The notes: generated by a model from the letters alone, not told the origin. A stretch of 64,000 nt of DNA from Stratiolaelaps scimitus (GCA_019614645.1 JABWDB010000066.1:1116001-1180000); one strand, 5' to 3'; positions 1 to 14,217 are shown, numbered from the stretch's first letter. Numbers and translations: made by a program.

Positions 1-326
1 TAGTGGAGGAGAAGGAAGACGCCTGGGACGTACTTATACATAGTAGTAATCATATAGTAGCAGTAGACCAGAGAGATGATGATGATGTCAGATCCAACGG
101 TGGATTTATTTTCGAGCTACAAGAACCCGACAGCGCTGTACTCGGAGAGCAACTGGACACTGTTGTTCCCCTAATAAATAAATACGATTGTTTAATAAAG
201 AAAGAGAACGTTTCGCATCTTTGTGAAATATCATCAGAGGATCAAAATGTTTTGTGACGCTGTCGATTTTATTTAATAGAGTGTTTGTCAAAACGAATAC
301 ATTTTACGGCACAACACGTATAGGGA
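1..326. other. Unassigned sequence at window edge
   Basis: A reading frame is open from the left edge to a stop at 255-257 on the + strand and is rich in Asp/Glu. It has no recognisable domain and no clear splice acceptor. It could be the last exon of a gene lying to the left, but nothing beyond openness supports that. The rest is AT-rich sequence up to the mariner terminal repeat at 327. Confidence 0.2.
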
Positions 327-1000
327 TTAGGTTGGCTGACAAGTAGTGATCGTCGTGATTTTTTTGTAGTTTTATTAAAATGAACGCCGTGGGTTTTAAA
401 TTTGATTTGGACTTGTTTAGGAATCATTTCCAACTGCCCATGTATATCAGGACTTCTATGAAAAAGGGCCAATGAAGCTCGTGGAAAGATTGCAGAAAGT
501 CATGGAATGGAATATAATTATTAAGTAAAATCAAGGGCGATGAGTAAAATCAAGTTTGGCAGAATTTTGTTCGTATTATTTCCGCATCTGACCAACTGTG
601 TATAGTTTGGCTGCGCGCATTAGTAGCAGCTACCTATCAAATACGGGGACCAAAAACAGGCATTATATTCGACATTGTCTTCTTTTTCACTATCTCCGTG
701 CTGGAAAACAATGCGGCCTGACTTCACGAGGATTTTGTGTGAAGTGGAATTGAAGTCCACAGTGTCCGAAAGCAACTGTCGAAATTGATTTCAATACAAG
801 AAAAGTTCCGGACGTCCACAAGAGACGAAGCTACGATGAATTGCCCGATCTCTTGAATGAAAATGAGGCCCAGCCATCTTCTGCTCAGCTGAGGGTAGCC
901 GAACCAATTATAGTGCCTCGTATAGATGCGGTAGAAAAGATGCAAAAGTAAGACAAATGCGTGTCACGGAACGGTCAATGCAGACTCCCAACACTGGTCG
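327..1000 (+). mobile_element. Degenerate mariner copy 1 (rearranged)
   Basis: A mariner-type end (ttaggttggc) lies at 327-336. From about 430 the sequence repeats that at 4001-4440: first the end of one mariner transposase (frame reading YEKGPMK-like), then the start of a second element. At 690-950 a decayed transposase N-terminal part is legible in pieces, including the SGRPQE-type linker and a stretch resembling the helix-turn-helix end before MQK. Stops and frameshifts make it non-functional. Compared with the copy at 4084, the internal terminal repeat is missing and replaced by a short duplicated AGTAAAATCAAG segment. The right boundary is not sharp; similarity fades near 950-1000. Confidence 0.75.
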
Positions 1001-2415
1001 ACTTCGAGAATTAAGTCCAATAAATTAACTGGAGAAAACAGCCACCGCAGACGGACAGGAAACTTCGAAAACGAGGCCGAATAAATTGTGCGGGAAGAGG
1101 TCCGAAATTGGGTGGATCGCCTTTTTTCAAGGGTTTGAGCTTGATATCAATGCCAGCAAAACAGCTGGTACCTTTTTGCCGCTTGTCTCAGAGACATCTC
1201 GAACCTGTTCCGATTCATCTCTGTGGCGTTGTGATACCGGTGTCATCTGTAGTTGGATGCCTAGGTTGAATACTCCACGAGGCGCTAAAATGGTGGGATC
1301 ATTTGGCAGTTTTCTCTCCGAAATGTTACACTATGATCTCGTCAATTCAACGACTAAGGACCTGGTGATGCCCACGGGTGATGTGACAAACTGAGAGTTT
1401 TCTTTAATATGTACAAAATGCGTGTGTTCCAATAAATGGTGTAATTAGGGTCAATTAGCATGGCAAGCGGCGTCTAACCGAGAATTTCCGTCAACTCACA
1501 CTTGCACGTGAACTGCTCAATTTAGGCATTCGCGCCCGAAACAGATCAATCCACACTTACGATTGAACGAGTCAATTAGCACTAGTGAATCTAAATAGAC
1601 AAGACCAGAGGCCTCCACTTCGGGGCCACTCTACGGGGTTCTCTATTGATTTTCACTGTACAGCCTCTTGTCTCTCTGCTACTTCTCCATTGAAAGTCAC
1701 TAAGTGGTCGCCCCTAACGGTGTTTGCACTTAGTTACATAAGTCAGTGTGTCTTTGCAACAGCTGAGTTGCTCCTGATTTACAAGACCTTATTCTCTTCC
1801 CGTTCCTTGCTTATTTCTGGGGTCTCTTCCATCTGGGGTCATGGTTATAAGGGGACATTAAGCCGGGCAGAAATTATTCAAAATGATGCGCCACCGGCCA
1901 TCCTCGGTCTGCGCCGCAGAGACTACGTGGTGCATCTGTTCAGAAAATTCGTCCGCTGCGGCAAGTTACTGTCGGTGCACCTTGCACTTCATCAGTTCAA
2001 GATGTACAGGACGATCGTTCCGAACGACATTGCTTTCCCCGTCACTAAAGTTACCCTGACTGATAAGACGTGCGACGATCTTCGAGATACCGTTCACCGC
2101 AAAAGCGACCAGCCGCCAGGCACTCGTTTACCGTCCGGAGCTCATTTCCTAGAGAGATCCGAATACTCACCTCGGCGAAATAGTTCGCCAATGACGTTTC
2201 AAAGTGTTGGTACGAACGTATAGCAGATTTATGCTAATGTATGTTTATACTTGTATATACATACATTAGCATAGCTTCTGTATGCATGTATATACTTGTT
2301 ACCCTGCCGGTTAACTACCCGCTGAAGCCGGTTAGTTATTTGTGTATATTGTCAGCAATTCGAATATCCACCCTGTCATGGCAGGTGTATTGTGATATAT
2401 TTCGGTTGTACAATA

Positions 2416-2470
2416 TAGCGAGAACTTAAGCGTTTATAGAATTGCAGTTCCGCAAATATACCTGATAAAC
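2416..2470 (+). repeat. SINE family A fragment (3' half)
   Basis: This matches the AGAACTTAAG...ATTGCAGTTCC core of the family seen more completely at 37873-38006. The tRNA-like head and the TACCTT-type tail are missing or unreadable, so it is an old truncated copy. Confidence 0.6.
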
Positions 2471-2750
2471 ATTTAATTGAATTGATCTTTTTTCCACCAC
2501 GGGATGCACGTGCTGCCTGAAATAGATGAGCGAGAATCGTCTAATGAAAAAAACAAGAGGGACATTATAATTGATTCTTCTGTAATTCGTTCAATTTTTT
2601 CAAAAGCTACCACTGTACCACTTATGACCTTACAACAAATATATGGGTTTATAAGTGGTTTTATTTCACACACATCGTCTAGGAACGTGAAAAATACAGG
2701 CATATTATTAGATTTTCCCAAATCAATTTTGTCCTTCTAGATAACTTCAA

Positions 2751-2792
<42 letters not shown>
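2751..2792. repeat. (CA)n/(TA)n microsatellite
   Basis: A short ACACAC run passes directly into about 17 TA units. Confidence 0.95.
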
Positions 2793-2796
<4 letters not shown>

Positions 2797-3745
2797 AGTT
2801 AAGAATTAGCAATAGATCATAATGTTATCAAATCGAACTCGGTTCAGACAGTGACCAAAAAAAAATCGATTCGGCCATCATTTTTCGATTGCCTATTTCT
2901 GTTCGATGAATATTGAATAAACACAAAGTGAATGAGAGAACGGTCATTTCAGTTCGTTAATAGAGCAGATCAGCCTTTGTGATACTTCTGTAGAATTCGA
3001 TATCAGAAATATATGGGACATTCGTGTTCAACCTGTGCAAGGGCACAACAACACCTATGGACTTGATTATCTGGTAAAGGTCGGGCACCATTTATAGAAT
3101 GAAATGAAATGTTATTAGTGCAACTAGTTCATCGTGTTACTAATGTGAATTACAACAAAAACGTAGTCACAAATCATAATTTTAGACATCACGCTCGGTT
3201 GAGCAGTCTGTTGTATAATTACGAGTAATCACGTTAAGGTTATCGGCCGAGCTCAGCTGATCATGGCATAATCTGGACGTAAACGGCATGTCCATATAGG
3301 GATATCATTGTTTACTATACATTTATTCAAGTCGAGGTAAATAAGTATGATGACCCGCACGTATATCTGCCGCTCAGTGTTGGGGCTTTGGGCTGTAGTT
3401 CATGCCACAGACGGTATCGTTAATTGCCTATTTGCATTGATTTTGCGTTGATGCACAACTTCGCGGCGTGATTCGCTCTCAGTTGTCTTTCCGCTCGCGC
3501 ATATCAGGTGTATCTGTATATATTGAAATGAAAGATAATGAAAAGACATGTCACGTGTACGGAGAGAGAGAGAGAGAGAGCCGTAGGCGAAAGTGTCTGT
3601 GTTGAGTTGAAAGCGGTTTGCGAAATTTGCTTGTGGAGATTTTAATCTTCAAGATACTCCTCGCTCCGGTCGGCCAGTCAATACTTCGCTGTCGATCAAA
3701 TCAATGATTCACGAAACAATTCATTCGACCAAGAACTGCTCGTAA

Positions 3746-4083
3746 TTGGCCAAGTTAAAGCCAGCCATCGGCCACAAGCAGCCCAAATTGGCCAATAAAC
3801 AGGACGGGGAACGCTTGACCACACGTTCGTTCGATGACACGGCAACCCATATTGAGGCTTGGGCGCGACGTTTTGGCGCATCCAACCGTACAAGCCGGAC
3901 CTTGCACCGTCAGAGTGTCACTTGTCCCGAATAACAGTTTGGATAATCTAACCTTGAGTTTCCTGGAGGTACTCAAGAACATCTTCGATAATTTATTTGC
4001 CGATGTATATCAGGACTTCTATGAAAAAGGGCCAATGAAGTTCGTCGAAAGATTGCAGAAAGTCATGGAATGGAATATAATTA
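3746..4083 (+). mobile_element. 3' end of a mariner transposase gene
   Basis: The frames around 3834-4080 give the typical end of a mariner transposase: NSLDNLTLSFLEVLKNI, then DNLFADVYQDFYEKGPMKFVERLQKVMEWN. The upstream part (3746-3930) is frame-shifted. It breaks off exactly where the terminal repeat of the next mariner begins (4084), so a second mariner landed at or beside its end. The same junction occurs at about 430-525. Confidence 0.75.
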
Positions 4084-5412
4084 TTAGGTTGGCCGATAAG
4101 TAAAATCAAGTTTGGCAGAATTTTGTTCGTATCATTTCCGCATCTGACCAACTGTGTATAGTTTGGCTGCGCGCATTAGTAGCAGCTAGCTATCGAATAC
4201 GGGGACCAAAAACGGGCATTATATTCGACATTATCATCTTCTTCACAATTTTCGAAAAAATGCAGCCTGATCTCACGAGGATTTTGTGTGAAGTGGACTT
4301 GAAGTTCACAGTGTCAGAAAGCAGCTGTCGAAATTCATTTCAATACAAGAAACGTTCCGGACGTCCACAAGAGAGGAATCTTCGATGATTTGCCCGATCT
4401 CTTGAATAAAAATGAGGCCCAGTCAATTTGAGAGCTTCTTCTGCTCAGCTAGGACTGCCACTGAGGGCAAGCTCTCGAATTGTGAGTTCATGTTGGTGCC
4501 ACATGAACTCAATGAAGATACCATTGACATCTGCTCACAATTTGCTTGCTCGCCAAATAAGCAAGATTGTTCTGTTCAAAATTATTGCGGGAGATCAAAA
4601 ATTGATATTGATACAATAACTCTCAACGCAAAAAGGAGTGGTTATATCCAGAATAAAGCGATGCTGTGCCTTTGCTGGGATTCGAAGGGGGGGGGGGGTT
4701 TCTATTATGACCTTCTCAAACTCAGTGGAACGGTCAACGACGACCCTGACACAAGACAACTCAGCATACTAACCTAAGAAATTGTTAGGAATCGGCCCTG
4801 GACCGCCAATCTTGCCAATGTGGCTTTGACGATCCGCCTTACGGTAACCGATTTTAGGTGGGAAAATTGGCCTGCACGCCACGTATAGCCCCCATACAGA
4901 TGCTCTATACGATAGCGATAGATCCAGATCCAAGAGCAGGGCCTACGGGAGAGGGTCGTGAAGACAGAAGCAGAGGTCCGAAAGTGACTGGAGGGTTCGT
5001 CCCCCATTACGAGACGCTTTTCTACCACGAGATCCATATGTTACGTAATCGATGGGAGAGATTCATAGTCGACTCCATATTGATTTTGAAAGAATCATTC
5101 TTTCAAAAGATACAGAAATTCAAAGTGAATCAAAAAAACGATCATTACTTATCGGCCAAACTGAACAGTAGTAGTAATTTGAAGTAGTACCGTCGACGTT
5201 AAATGTTGGGTGAGAGTCGGCCCGGATATTTAGTAGTAATTTGAAGTGTTGTTGATGGGATGTTTGATATCATCGTTTGAGCTTTTTGACGCCCTCGATT
5301 CGTTTCGATTTACTGTGCACTATGTAACAGTAGTATTATAGTAGCTTTTTGGTAAATCTCTCGCGTTTGACATTTACTCAATTTTTTCCCCAGACTTATG
5401 GCACCAACCTAA
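4084..5412 (+). mobile_element. Full-length but decayed mariner
   Basis: The 5' end ttaggttggccgataag (4084-4100) and the 3' end cttatggcaccaacctaa (5395-5412) form imperfect terminal inverted repeats 1.33 kb apart, the usual mariner length. Between them the transposase reads in order with many frameshifts: an N-terminal part with SGRPQE (about 4270-4400), a catalytic-region stretch with ICSQFACSPNKQ, then MLCLCWDSKG and YYDLLK (about 4540-4720), and the C-terminal ETLFYHEIHMLRNRWERFIVDS (about 5010-5075). The WDSKG/YYDLL block corresponds to the WDxKGxxYYELL signature of mariner. A SINE tail (5187-5226) has inserted near the 3' end. No intact transposase can be made from this copy. Confidence 0.88.
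5187..5226 (+). repeat. SINE family B tail fragment
   Basis: Carries the family's 3' signature, a TACCGTCGACGTTAAATGTTGG-like segment followed by GAGAGTCGGCCCG, nested in the mariner at 4084-5412. Confidence 0.6.
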
Positions 5413-7744
5413 TTATTAGGTAATACGAGCAATACATTAAGTGGATCAAACGTTATTTATTCAGTAACGCAAATTGTATTTAACGACGGTTAATGTTGCA
5501 TGCACACATCTGTACACAAATCGCCGCCGATGAAGCCAAGCGAATCTTGCACGAATGGGAACTTTCGGAAAACAAGACTGGGCTCGTGGTTTGAATGACC
5601 ACGACGTCTTGAAAATCGTATACATTTAGAAGGGCTAGTAGCGCGAACGTCGCTGAAGACATAGCTACGAGGTGGTGGTGATTTGGGCAGATAGTAGACG
5701 AAATCAAATTTCTGTCTGCTTGCGTAAATCGTCATATTTTAAGCTCTCGCAAGACGTTCTACGAGAGCTGCGTAGCAGTAGTCGTTGTGCCTCATTTTAG
5801 TTTCATAAAGCAACGAAATTCGTAAACATAAATGTGATAAACAATTACATTTGTAGTATGTGCGATTACTTTTGTCTATCTGTCTATCTACATTTGGCTA
5901 GGCTCGGCATGACCAGACGAATTGAGGTGACTAGGGGGTCATCTCACCTTAAACTGCAGATGTCTTTCAAGTTGCACCTTAATTGTAGACATTTCAACCG
6001 CACTCGATTGTGAGGTCAGTTGTTGCTATAGGCCTAATATCTTGTCGTGCGTTTTGTCTTCAATTGTTAGCAGTACCGGAGCAGTCTGTAGTTGATGTAG
6101 CCGATATCTACCTTGATCTAGACACTAGTTCTAGTTACCTAAGCGACAGCACCCAGAGATACGGCCTCCTCATCCGGGTACGACCACCTGGCTATGGTGT
6201 TCTATTATTACGAGTCTACTTATTCGCATACAGAGTGCGCGACAGTCACTGCGTCCTCAAACCTGACATTATTTCGGGACCTTTGCACTCGGTTTCTTAA
6301 GGAACACAAACCTAATCGCGAGCCTCGAGTGCGCGCCTTGCCGATGTCTAGATTTGTGTGGGCATTATTAAAGTTTTGAAGAGGAGGTCTATGGTTAAGA
6401 CAAACAGCGGAGACCCTGTTCCATTTCGCATTGATTCGACTGCAAGGCGATGAACGCGTTTACTGCTAGATACCCTTTAGTACACTTCACTTGGACATTT
6501 CGTACAGCGGCGACGGGCAAAATTGCTGTAATATATGTATGTCATTCTGTCGAAACAGTGCCTTCGTACAGAAACAACGCTGCAAACGTCCCGACTCGAA
6601 CGACCCCACCTCCCTCCCCCAAACATTGACCCCGTTGTTGGCAAGTGAGCGTATTTACGCTCGTATACCCCATTTGGGGCGCATATTCGCCACTGGTATC
6701 GTTGATCACCGAATCTTCCACCGTCTATGTGATTGCGTACCGAATCTTCCACCATCGAGTTCTTCTGTTGTTCCGCGCTCCCGCCAACCGGGACGTGCCC
6801 GGGTGCAGAGCGTTCTCGTTTACCTGCTCGCCTCTGCCGGCGTAGCCCTTCAAGAACAAGTTTCTGGACAGGCGAGACGATAGTGGTCTCCGTGTTGCTA
6901 TCAACGCCGCATCATCTGTTTTACTTTTCGTTGCTGCTGCTGTGACCGTCCCGGCCGTCGCGAGCTGGCAAGGAGCCTTCCAGGCAAAAGAACGCATGAA
7001 CCACGGACCCTCTCCCCGTTTGCGAGGGGGTGAACTCCTTCGCTTAAAACACCTTCAGTCCACCTGCGACGCGGGAGCTCCCACCGCAGAACTGTCGCGC
7101 AGTCACTCGTTTGGGGCCGACCAGCGCGCTATTCTATGTCCCGTATCGTCCGTTGTCCACCATAACCTGTGTCGATGTCGTTAAAGCTGTAACCGCTGAG
7201 AAGTAACCGATGTTTAACTGTAACACTCTCACTAGCGGTTACAGCAAGTTGTGGCAGTGTGGTGCGTGTTTCGTGTGCTTGTTCGTGTCACCCTATTGCA
7301 TAACCAGAAACAACAGTTGTCGGTAGCAGAGCGTACATCGGACAAAGCCAATTGATTCGCTGATCGATTGTCTCACGACGCTGTGTGCTGATTGTCTTCT
7401 TGGTTGGTGGGAGTTGGTTTTTTTCCTGTGTAAACCTGTGTACTCGTTCGTCTATAACTCTGTGCGCTTGAATGCTAGTGTCTACCTGTATGTCGAGCCC
7501 TGTACGATCGTGTAGCCGTTCACATCTTCGTTCGGATCTTCTGCGCAGCACCATTTCACTTTGGAGCTATATGCCCACTCCGTGTCTATTGCTGTCGATT
7601 TTGTCGATCTCGTGGAGGAGCTCAGGCCGCGATTTCGTGATTCCCCTCACCGCCTCCCGGGTGTAGGAGATCTTGAAAGCGCTGATCTGTTTCCGTATAC
7701 GACGCCCCGAATACGTTCACAGTGAAGCCTCCCCGTAATTCGCT
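5413..7744. other. 5' flank of the CRAL-TRIO gene
   Basis: No coding exon is supported here. Several overlapping frames are open at 6490-7180 on both strands, but they reflect locally GC-richer sequence and show no domain. The 5' untranslated region and promoter of the gene starting at 7745 must lie here; I cannot place the transcription start or a TATA box with confidence. Confidence 0.5.
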
Positions 7745-9210
7745 ATGGGAAAACGTTCGGAGGTCGTGTCACACACCAACGTTGAGATCGCAGCCAAGCC
7801 GCTAGCGATGCCAGAACCAAGAATCTTCAGCGAAAACGAACTGCGCGAGTTCGACGTGACAAACCCTGAAGAGGGTAGAGATTTTAGCAAACGTGCCGAA
7901 ATTCTGCTGGGCGAAACAGCGGCTAAACGAGCTCAAAGCCTCAAAGAGTTTCGGAAGAAGCTCGAGATGATTGAGGACTTTGAGCCGAAAACAGATGACG
8001 ACAACTTTCTATTGCGCTTCTTACGGGCGCGCAAGTTCGACGTCGACAAGGCGTACAAGCTAATGCAGAACTTCTATAAAGTCCGTCTCCAGAATCCTCA
8101 GATGTACGTCCCCATCGGTCTGGGGCCGCGCGATTTCAAGCATCTCTTCGAGCTGGACTGTGCCGTACTCCTCCGGCATCGAAACCCACTCGATGGGACA
8201 GTCGTCGTGCTATGCCGTTTCGGCAAGTGGAGACCATCCACCGGCTATGGGCCACTCGACGTCTATACGCCGGCCGTCTACGGCGGAGAACTCATCATGG
8301 ACCAGCCGGAGGTGCAGCTGAACGGTTTCACCTTCATCCTCGACTTGCAGGGACTCGAGTATAACTGGATTCTCAAGTATGTCACACCGGATTACATAAC
8401 GGTGAGTGAGTTACTGTCGTCCAAGAGTCGTCGCCCTGGCCGCCACCGACCTTTCCGGCTGGACAAGTACAGGGTGAACGGCGATAAAAAGAGAAACAGC
8501 TGAGAGTCGGGACAACAAACATTTATAGTAGCTCAAAGGTGCAATGGTCCGAGAGGGAGCGTGAATGCGAAGAAGATTTTGGATTTTTTGCTAATTGGAC
8601 GACATCATAATTTCGGAGAATGTAATTAGTCGAAACTTGGAAGGAAAAAACAAAATAAAAACAGATATTGTTCCAGATGATATCTGAATAGAGCAGAAAC
8701 GGCGTGGGGGGGGGAGGATCTAGATGCAAATAGGAGTACTCCAAGTGGAGACCAACTGAACGAAGTTGAGACATTCGACAAAACGTTGCTTGGGTGGAAT
8801 TGCTTTCATTAATACGGAGAGACCTATTATTATAATGATTATTATATTTAATTATTACTTTCACTATTTAATACGAGCCATCATCAAATCGGTCCAACAA
8901 GTCGATTGACCAACGACAATTAACATAATTATTGTTATTATAATCATCTATAAAGTGGTACACAAGCAGAGGCAATCGTTAAACGACCTCTCGTTTGCGA
9001 TAGAATAACGCAATGACCTTAGTCTGTATTTTGTCTCACAAAAAAAAAATGGTTACAACAACCGCATAACGTAATTATATCAAGTTACGTAAAAATCGCA
9101 AACAAACAAACCGACCCCCTGACGGCCCTTTTGTCTGACCACCACAGACGTTGCTCTCGTGACGTATCTGCCGTTTTTCGTATTCGTCTTTATCTAATAT
9201 ATATTATAGA

Positions 9211-9246
<36 letters not shown>

Positions 9247-11180
9247 TCGTTCAGATGCTCACGCTTCGTGTTGCCTGTTCGTTGTGTACCCATTATATAA
9301 GTGGGCATTCGGCGACGGCGCGAGCCTGTCATAACGGGTTGCAACCGGCACAAGCAACATCTAAACGATTTGCTCAGCCACTGCCGCCACCTGTTGTCGG
9401 GGTAAACACGCGACAGAGTAGCAAAGTAGACGTGGACGGCTGGACAAGCTAAACAACGAGTTGTCGGAGAAACAAACCACACACGCACCGCTCAGCGGCG
9501 ATTTCTGCCATAGCCACCATGGCGCATCCGTTGCACGCGTGTTCAGATGTCTAAACACATATGCACACGCACACACATATATTTGTACACCTGTGTACGG
9601 GTCGATTGTAAATATCGGCGCGCGTTCTGATCTGGTGGTAGCAGTTGATCGGTGGACCGGGTACGGCGGGTATGCCGCTGTGTCTTGAAGGCAGCGATTG
9701 CAATCGATTATGATGACATGGCCGCCAATGATCGGATCGTTGCAAGAAACGAATTAAAGAGAGAAGGAATAGAGAGACACCCGTGCCAAATGATGTCGAG
9801 TTGATCGAGTCGATGTTACATACAGTTGGCTGGGGATGGCTCTATGAACATTTTCATCGTTCGTGCTTGTTTGTAGGGTGAACTAAAGGAACGAGCGGGG
9901 GTCCGGTATCATCTGTCAATGGGTAGTGCTTTTTCGTTATTGGCATATTTTGATATTTATGAGTGTCCGCTACTAGTGTTCAGCGGGTTTTTCGTGAAAT
10001 TGTAGCGGGTTGCGATTGGATCGAGATGAATGAGAGGTGTTTACACAAAGCGCGCTTGTCAATGACAGGTAAATCTTAGGAACTCCATAATTAGAGAGAG
10101 GGAGAGTGAGAGAGAAACATGGTGAAATAGAGGAGTCTATGTCCTGAATTAGGAAAAGTTTGGATAATTGCGTGATTGAAGTTCTAACAAGTCATTTCTT
10201 CGACAGCGGAGAAATTTACAACTATTGACACTTTTCTATCGGGAAAGCGAGAGAGGGAGAGACTAAACCGTAAATTATCTAGGCTGCTAAGGTCCAACGT
10301 TGCCTGTTAGCTCTAGCTGGAAGACCTTAGCGATAACAAACATTCTATCCTAGGTCATTAGGTAACACAATGTCTGTATAGAAAACGCGGAGAATCGTCA
10401 AAGGCCCATCGTTTTGTACGAACCTAGAGCGCTGCGCTGAAGGCGGTTTCTGTCTCTCCGCAAGAACGACGCATTTCGTAAAGTCCCCGAGGAGGGGGCG
10501 TCCATAAACAGAAATAACAGGTTAATAGTTTTCTAGTCCTCGTATGGACACGAACATTAAATGAGCTGGGACCAACTGGCGTACAAGCGCGCGAATCTAA
10601 TTGCTTACAAACCAGGACGTGAAGCAAATTGGCTGCCCTCGTAATGAGGTGCTGGTGTATCCGTCAACATACCCAGTAATAAAACTGGTACTAATAATTC
10701 TGCGGCAAAAACGTATCACCAGAAATCGTTAGATAATACCAAAGGTCGACTATGATTAGATAATATCGCGCTACTGTGCGACTTCTTCAAATGCGTCTTG
10801 ATAAACAGTCCAACCGGAAGGATCGTCCATTAACCTTCGAGTGTCCCGCTCAAGTTTCCGAAACCCGGCAGAATGAAACAACAAATAAATGCGCTCGTGC
10901 AAAAATCATCTACAATCAACACTTAATTACTACCATTAACTAGAACAAACTACCACTCACGCTCGTATGAGAACAACAACAACAAGTACTGTTTCTGGCT
11001 CTCTTCATGGTAGATAGCGCCAACTAATGGCCCAGTTACAAATGTCCAAGACAAGCGCACGCAGGAGCAGGGAATCTGCTTTAGGCGAGTTAGATTTATA
11101 CATAGTTGTGGTGGTGGTGGTGGAGTTGTATTGTTGTCGGAAGTGAACTGAACCTTTCACAATGGTACTCCTCGTATTTA

Positions 11181-11222
<42 letters not shown>

Positions 11223-14181
11223 TCAAGCCGTCCATACAATACAGTTGCAGCCACGAAATGCAGCCATCACGTCAGGCGACAGCAGCAGGAACGACAGATG
11301 TCGAAACCACTTCGTTCTTCTTCTTCAACGGGAGATCGTTCAATTCTGTGCAATAATAAAGTCGGCGTAAACGGGCCCAGAAAGTGAACGCACGATCATT
11401 GCAGGCATTGTATCTGTCAGGTTGTATTTTGTACAATGCTTGCAGCGATGCCAGAGCGGGCGGCTGGCGGCAGCGACGAACGATACCCATTGGGCTAATG
11501 CGCTCGGAGGGATTTATGGAAATCGTTTAACAAGTTTTTCGAAAGGTCACCTTTCATAATTGCATTTTGCGTCGACGTATGCACGTGCTTGTGTTTGCCC
11601 ACACTAATTGCCTTTACACCGAACACCATAATGATATTAGACACGGCTAAGTCTCTGGCTGTCAAAAGCCAGAAGCCGCAGGTGCGTGACATATAAGAGA
11701 ACTTAAGTACTGTAAAATTGCAGTTCCGTAAAATTAAAACCAATATAGGTTTACCGTTACCTTACCTTACTAGCTGGGATTTCGTGTCCAGCTCTGATCC
11801 ACTTTATATGGTCTACCGTGGTCAATCATTATGTGAACGATGATGTGCCAGCTCATTGCGGATCCTTGTGTAGTACATGTGTTTGAGCTCTAATTTACTT
11901 TCCGCTGGATATAAAACCCTCGACTGTATGGCCCTGAACGCGTTCCGTTCGGATCGCCTATGAAATTCGCCTTCACCCCGAGAGAAATCCTTTCGAATGT
12001 TTTCCGTCACCCGACCGGAGAAGAATCCCAGGCTCATTTTCATGCTATAATACAAAACCTGAAATAGCCTCAGAAGGTCTGTTTTTATCTGAGTATTGAG
12101 CAAAGAAGCATGCATCAGTAGCTCCGAGAAAAAGTTCAGTGGTTCGCTGCAACACGGAGCTGTCCGACGTGTCAAACGTGATTCCTACCGGTAGCCATTA
12201 CGAACGCCTGTCAAACGTTACTTTTATAAATGTATTCCCCTATGGTACACTGTTTCTATTTATTTTTTGTTGTTTTTTTCTTCTTATGATCGTTGTCATT
12301 GACGGCATATATTTTACATTATGCAATGGAGTAAGTCAACCTACAACTATAGCAGCATCAACATATGCAGTTGCAATGTACTCGTTCAATGAACCCGTGT
12401 AACTTTCACGCTGTTCGCCAGCGATATCCCGCCCGTCAACCCCGAACCCCTGTGATAACCCCCTCACAAGAAGGTGCTCGTCGTACGGAAGTAGAATAGC
12501 GAAGTGAAGAAGCAGTTTTTCTAACACCAGCACCACCGCAACCACCAGCAGCACGCGCCTGACGTCTGGTCCGCGCGAACCTGCCGGTCCGGCATGCTCA
12601 TATATGGATTTGTGTATCTGTATAAGGCTGTGCAGGTGCCACTACATCATCGCTGGAAGTCAGTAGTCGCCGGTGAAAGATACAGAGGAACTAGGAATGA
12701 ATACAACGACATTAGTGGACCCGGACAAAGACACACAACTCGTGTAATATGGCCAACCATGATTGGCATATGTGCCAACGTCAGTAACGCTACGGTGACG
12801 ATCACAGGTAGGGGATTGCTGAAACCGAAACACAAAAAAGAAGCGATCGACCGAGCGAGCCACGCTGTTTGTGTGATTACTGCAAATATTGGGCAGGGGG
12901 CAAGGAAGCATCCTTATCATTGGGTAGGTATAAGCGAGAAATAATGTCGACATCATCTATCGACGATTCAATCAATTGAGTACTCAATAAAATCGCTGTC
13001 AATGAGTAGAATGCTTTCCCCTGGCTTTAATAAGGAAGTTTTTGTATTGTTAAAATTTGTATTTGTATTGTGTTGTAATTTGTCTCAAATCGTGCCAAAA
13101 CGGACTGACAGCTAAAGATGCACATAGTGTTTAAAAGAAATCTACTGTATTTAATCAATTATGTTGAGTAGGTTTTGTGTTATGGCTGCGTTTGAACCTG
13201 CGGTCCCTGCGTGCGTATAGCTTCACAAATCAAGTCTTAATCACAATAATTTCAACAGCAGACCTGTGTGTGTGTGCATGTATGTGTGTGTCCACGTTGA
13301 GAAATCATTGATATCTCACTTGGTTTTTCGCTTGTAGCTAGCCTCGTAGCAAATTGGCGTCTGATACCAAAGGCGCTCTTGTGGTTACGTATGTGTATAC
13401 TTGGGCCCTCATTCTGTAAGATAGCAATTTGCAACATTGTTTTTTCTTCGTGTTTATGTGCGTGCCCTTTGTGGATTGCCGCGTCAGTCTCGCCAACTCG
13501 AAAGAGATGAAGCATTTTAATTGAAGTTTTAACGCATAAATCATTTGATATCATAGCCTCTAGATATTCCGGGCTGACTCACAGCCCTTCGTAAAACATT
13601 TAACGTCCACGGTAAAACTGCTTTCAGCCTAAGGCTTCACAAGACGGTATCCATAGTCAGATTCAAGTTTGGAATAGATGGGAGAAACCGGGACGCTTTA
13701 ATATGTACGAGCTGGTACCAGGACAGTAGACAGGGTGGAAGATTCTAAATGTCGAATAAAACTTTCGTAGTGCATGACACCAAGTAACCAAGTCACGAAA
13801 GGACACACATGCACAGGGCATGGAACGGTCCATGGACATTGTTGATGTCTAAACTAGAATTGAATAATCAGGGGGGGTGTGTCCATTTATGAATAATGGC
13901 CTTCGTCGTTGCCTTCCAGACTGGTAACTATTCACAACTGCAAGTTAAATTAGAACATCTGGCCGACATTCAAGGGAAACAACAGCGAATGTGGTTACAT
14001 TCGAAACGATCATACCAACGAACCTTCCTTTAAAATGCGATCCTTTCTTTCTGTCTGGCTATTACTTTTCTAGATGTAAAAAACGTCATTAAAACGTGCC
14101 AACAGTTGATCACTTATTGTTCTGGAAAGGCAAACGCTCTAATTTCTTACATATTACGTAGGCTAACAGAAACCCTGTAGA

Positions 14182-14217
<36 letters not shown>

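Larger units (their letters stand above)
1001..3745. other. Intergenic sequence, no gene recognised
   Basis: This stretch holds a SINE fragment (2416-2470), an (AC)/(AT) microsatellite (2751-2792), a (GA)n run (3562-3580) and one long open frame, 1585-2223 on the + strand (about 212 codons). That frame has no family resemblance I can name, no ATG at its start and no flanking splice signals. I treat the whole stretch as non-genic or as very old repeat. Confidence 0.4.
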
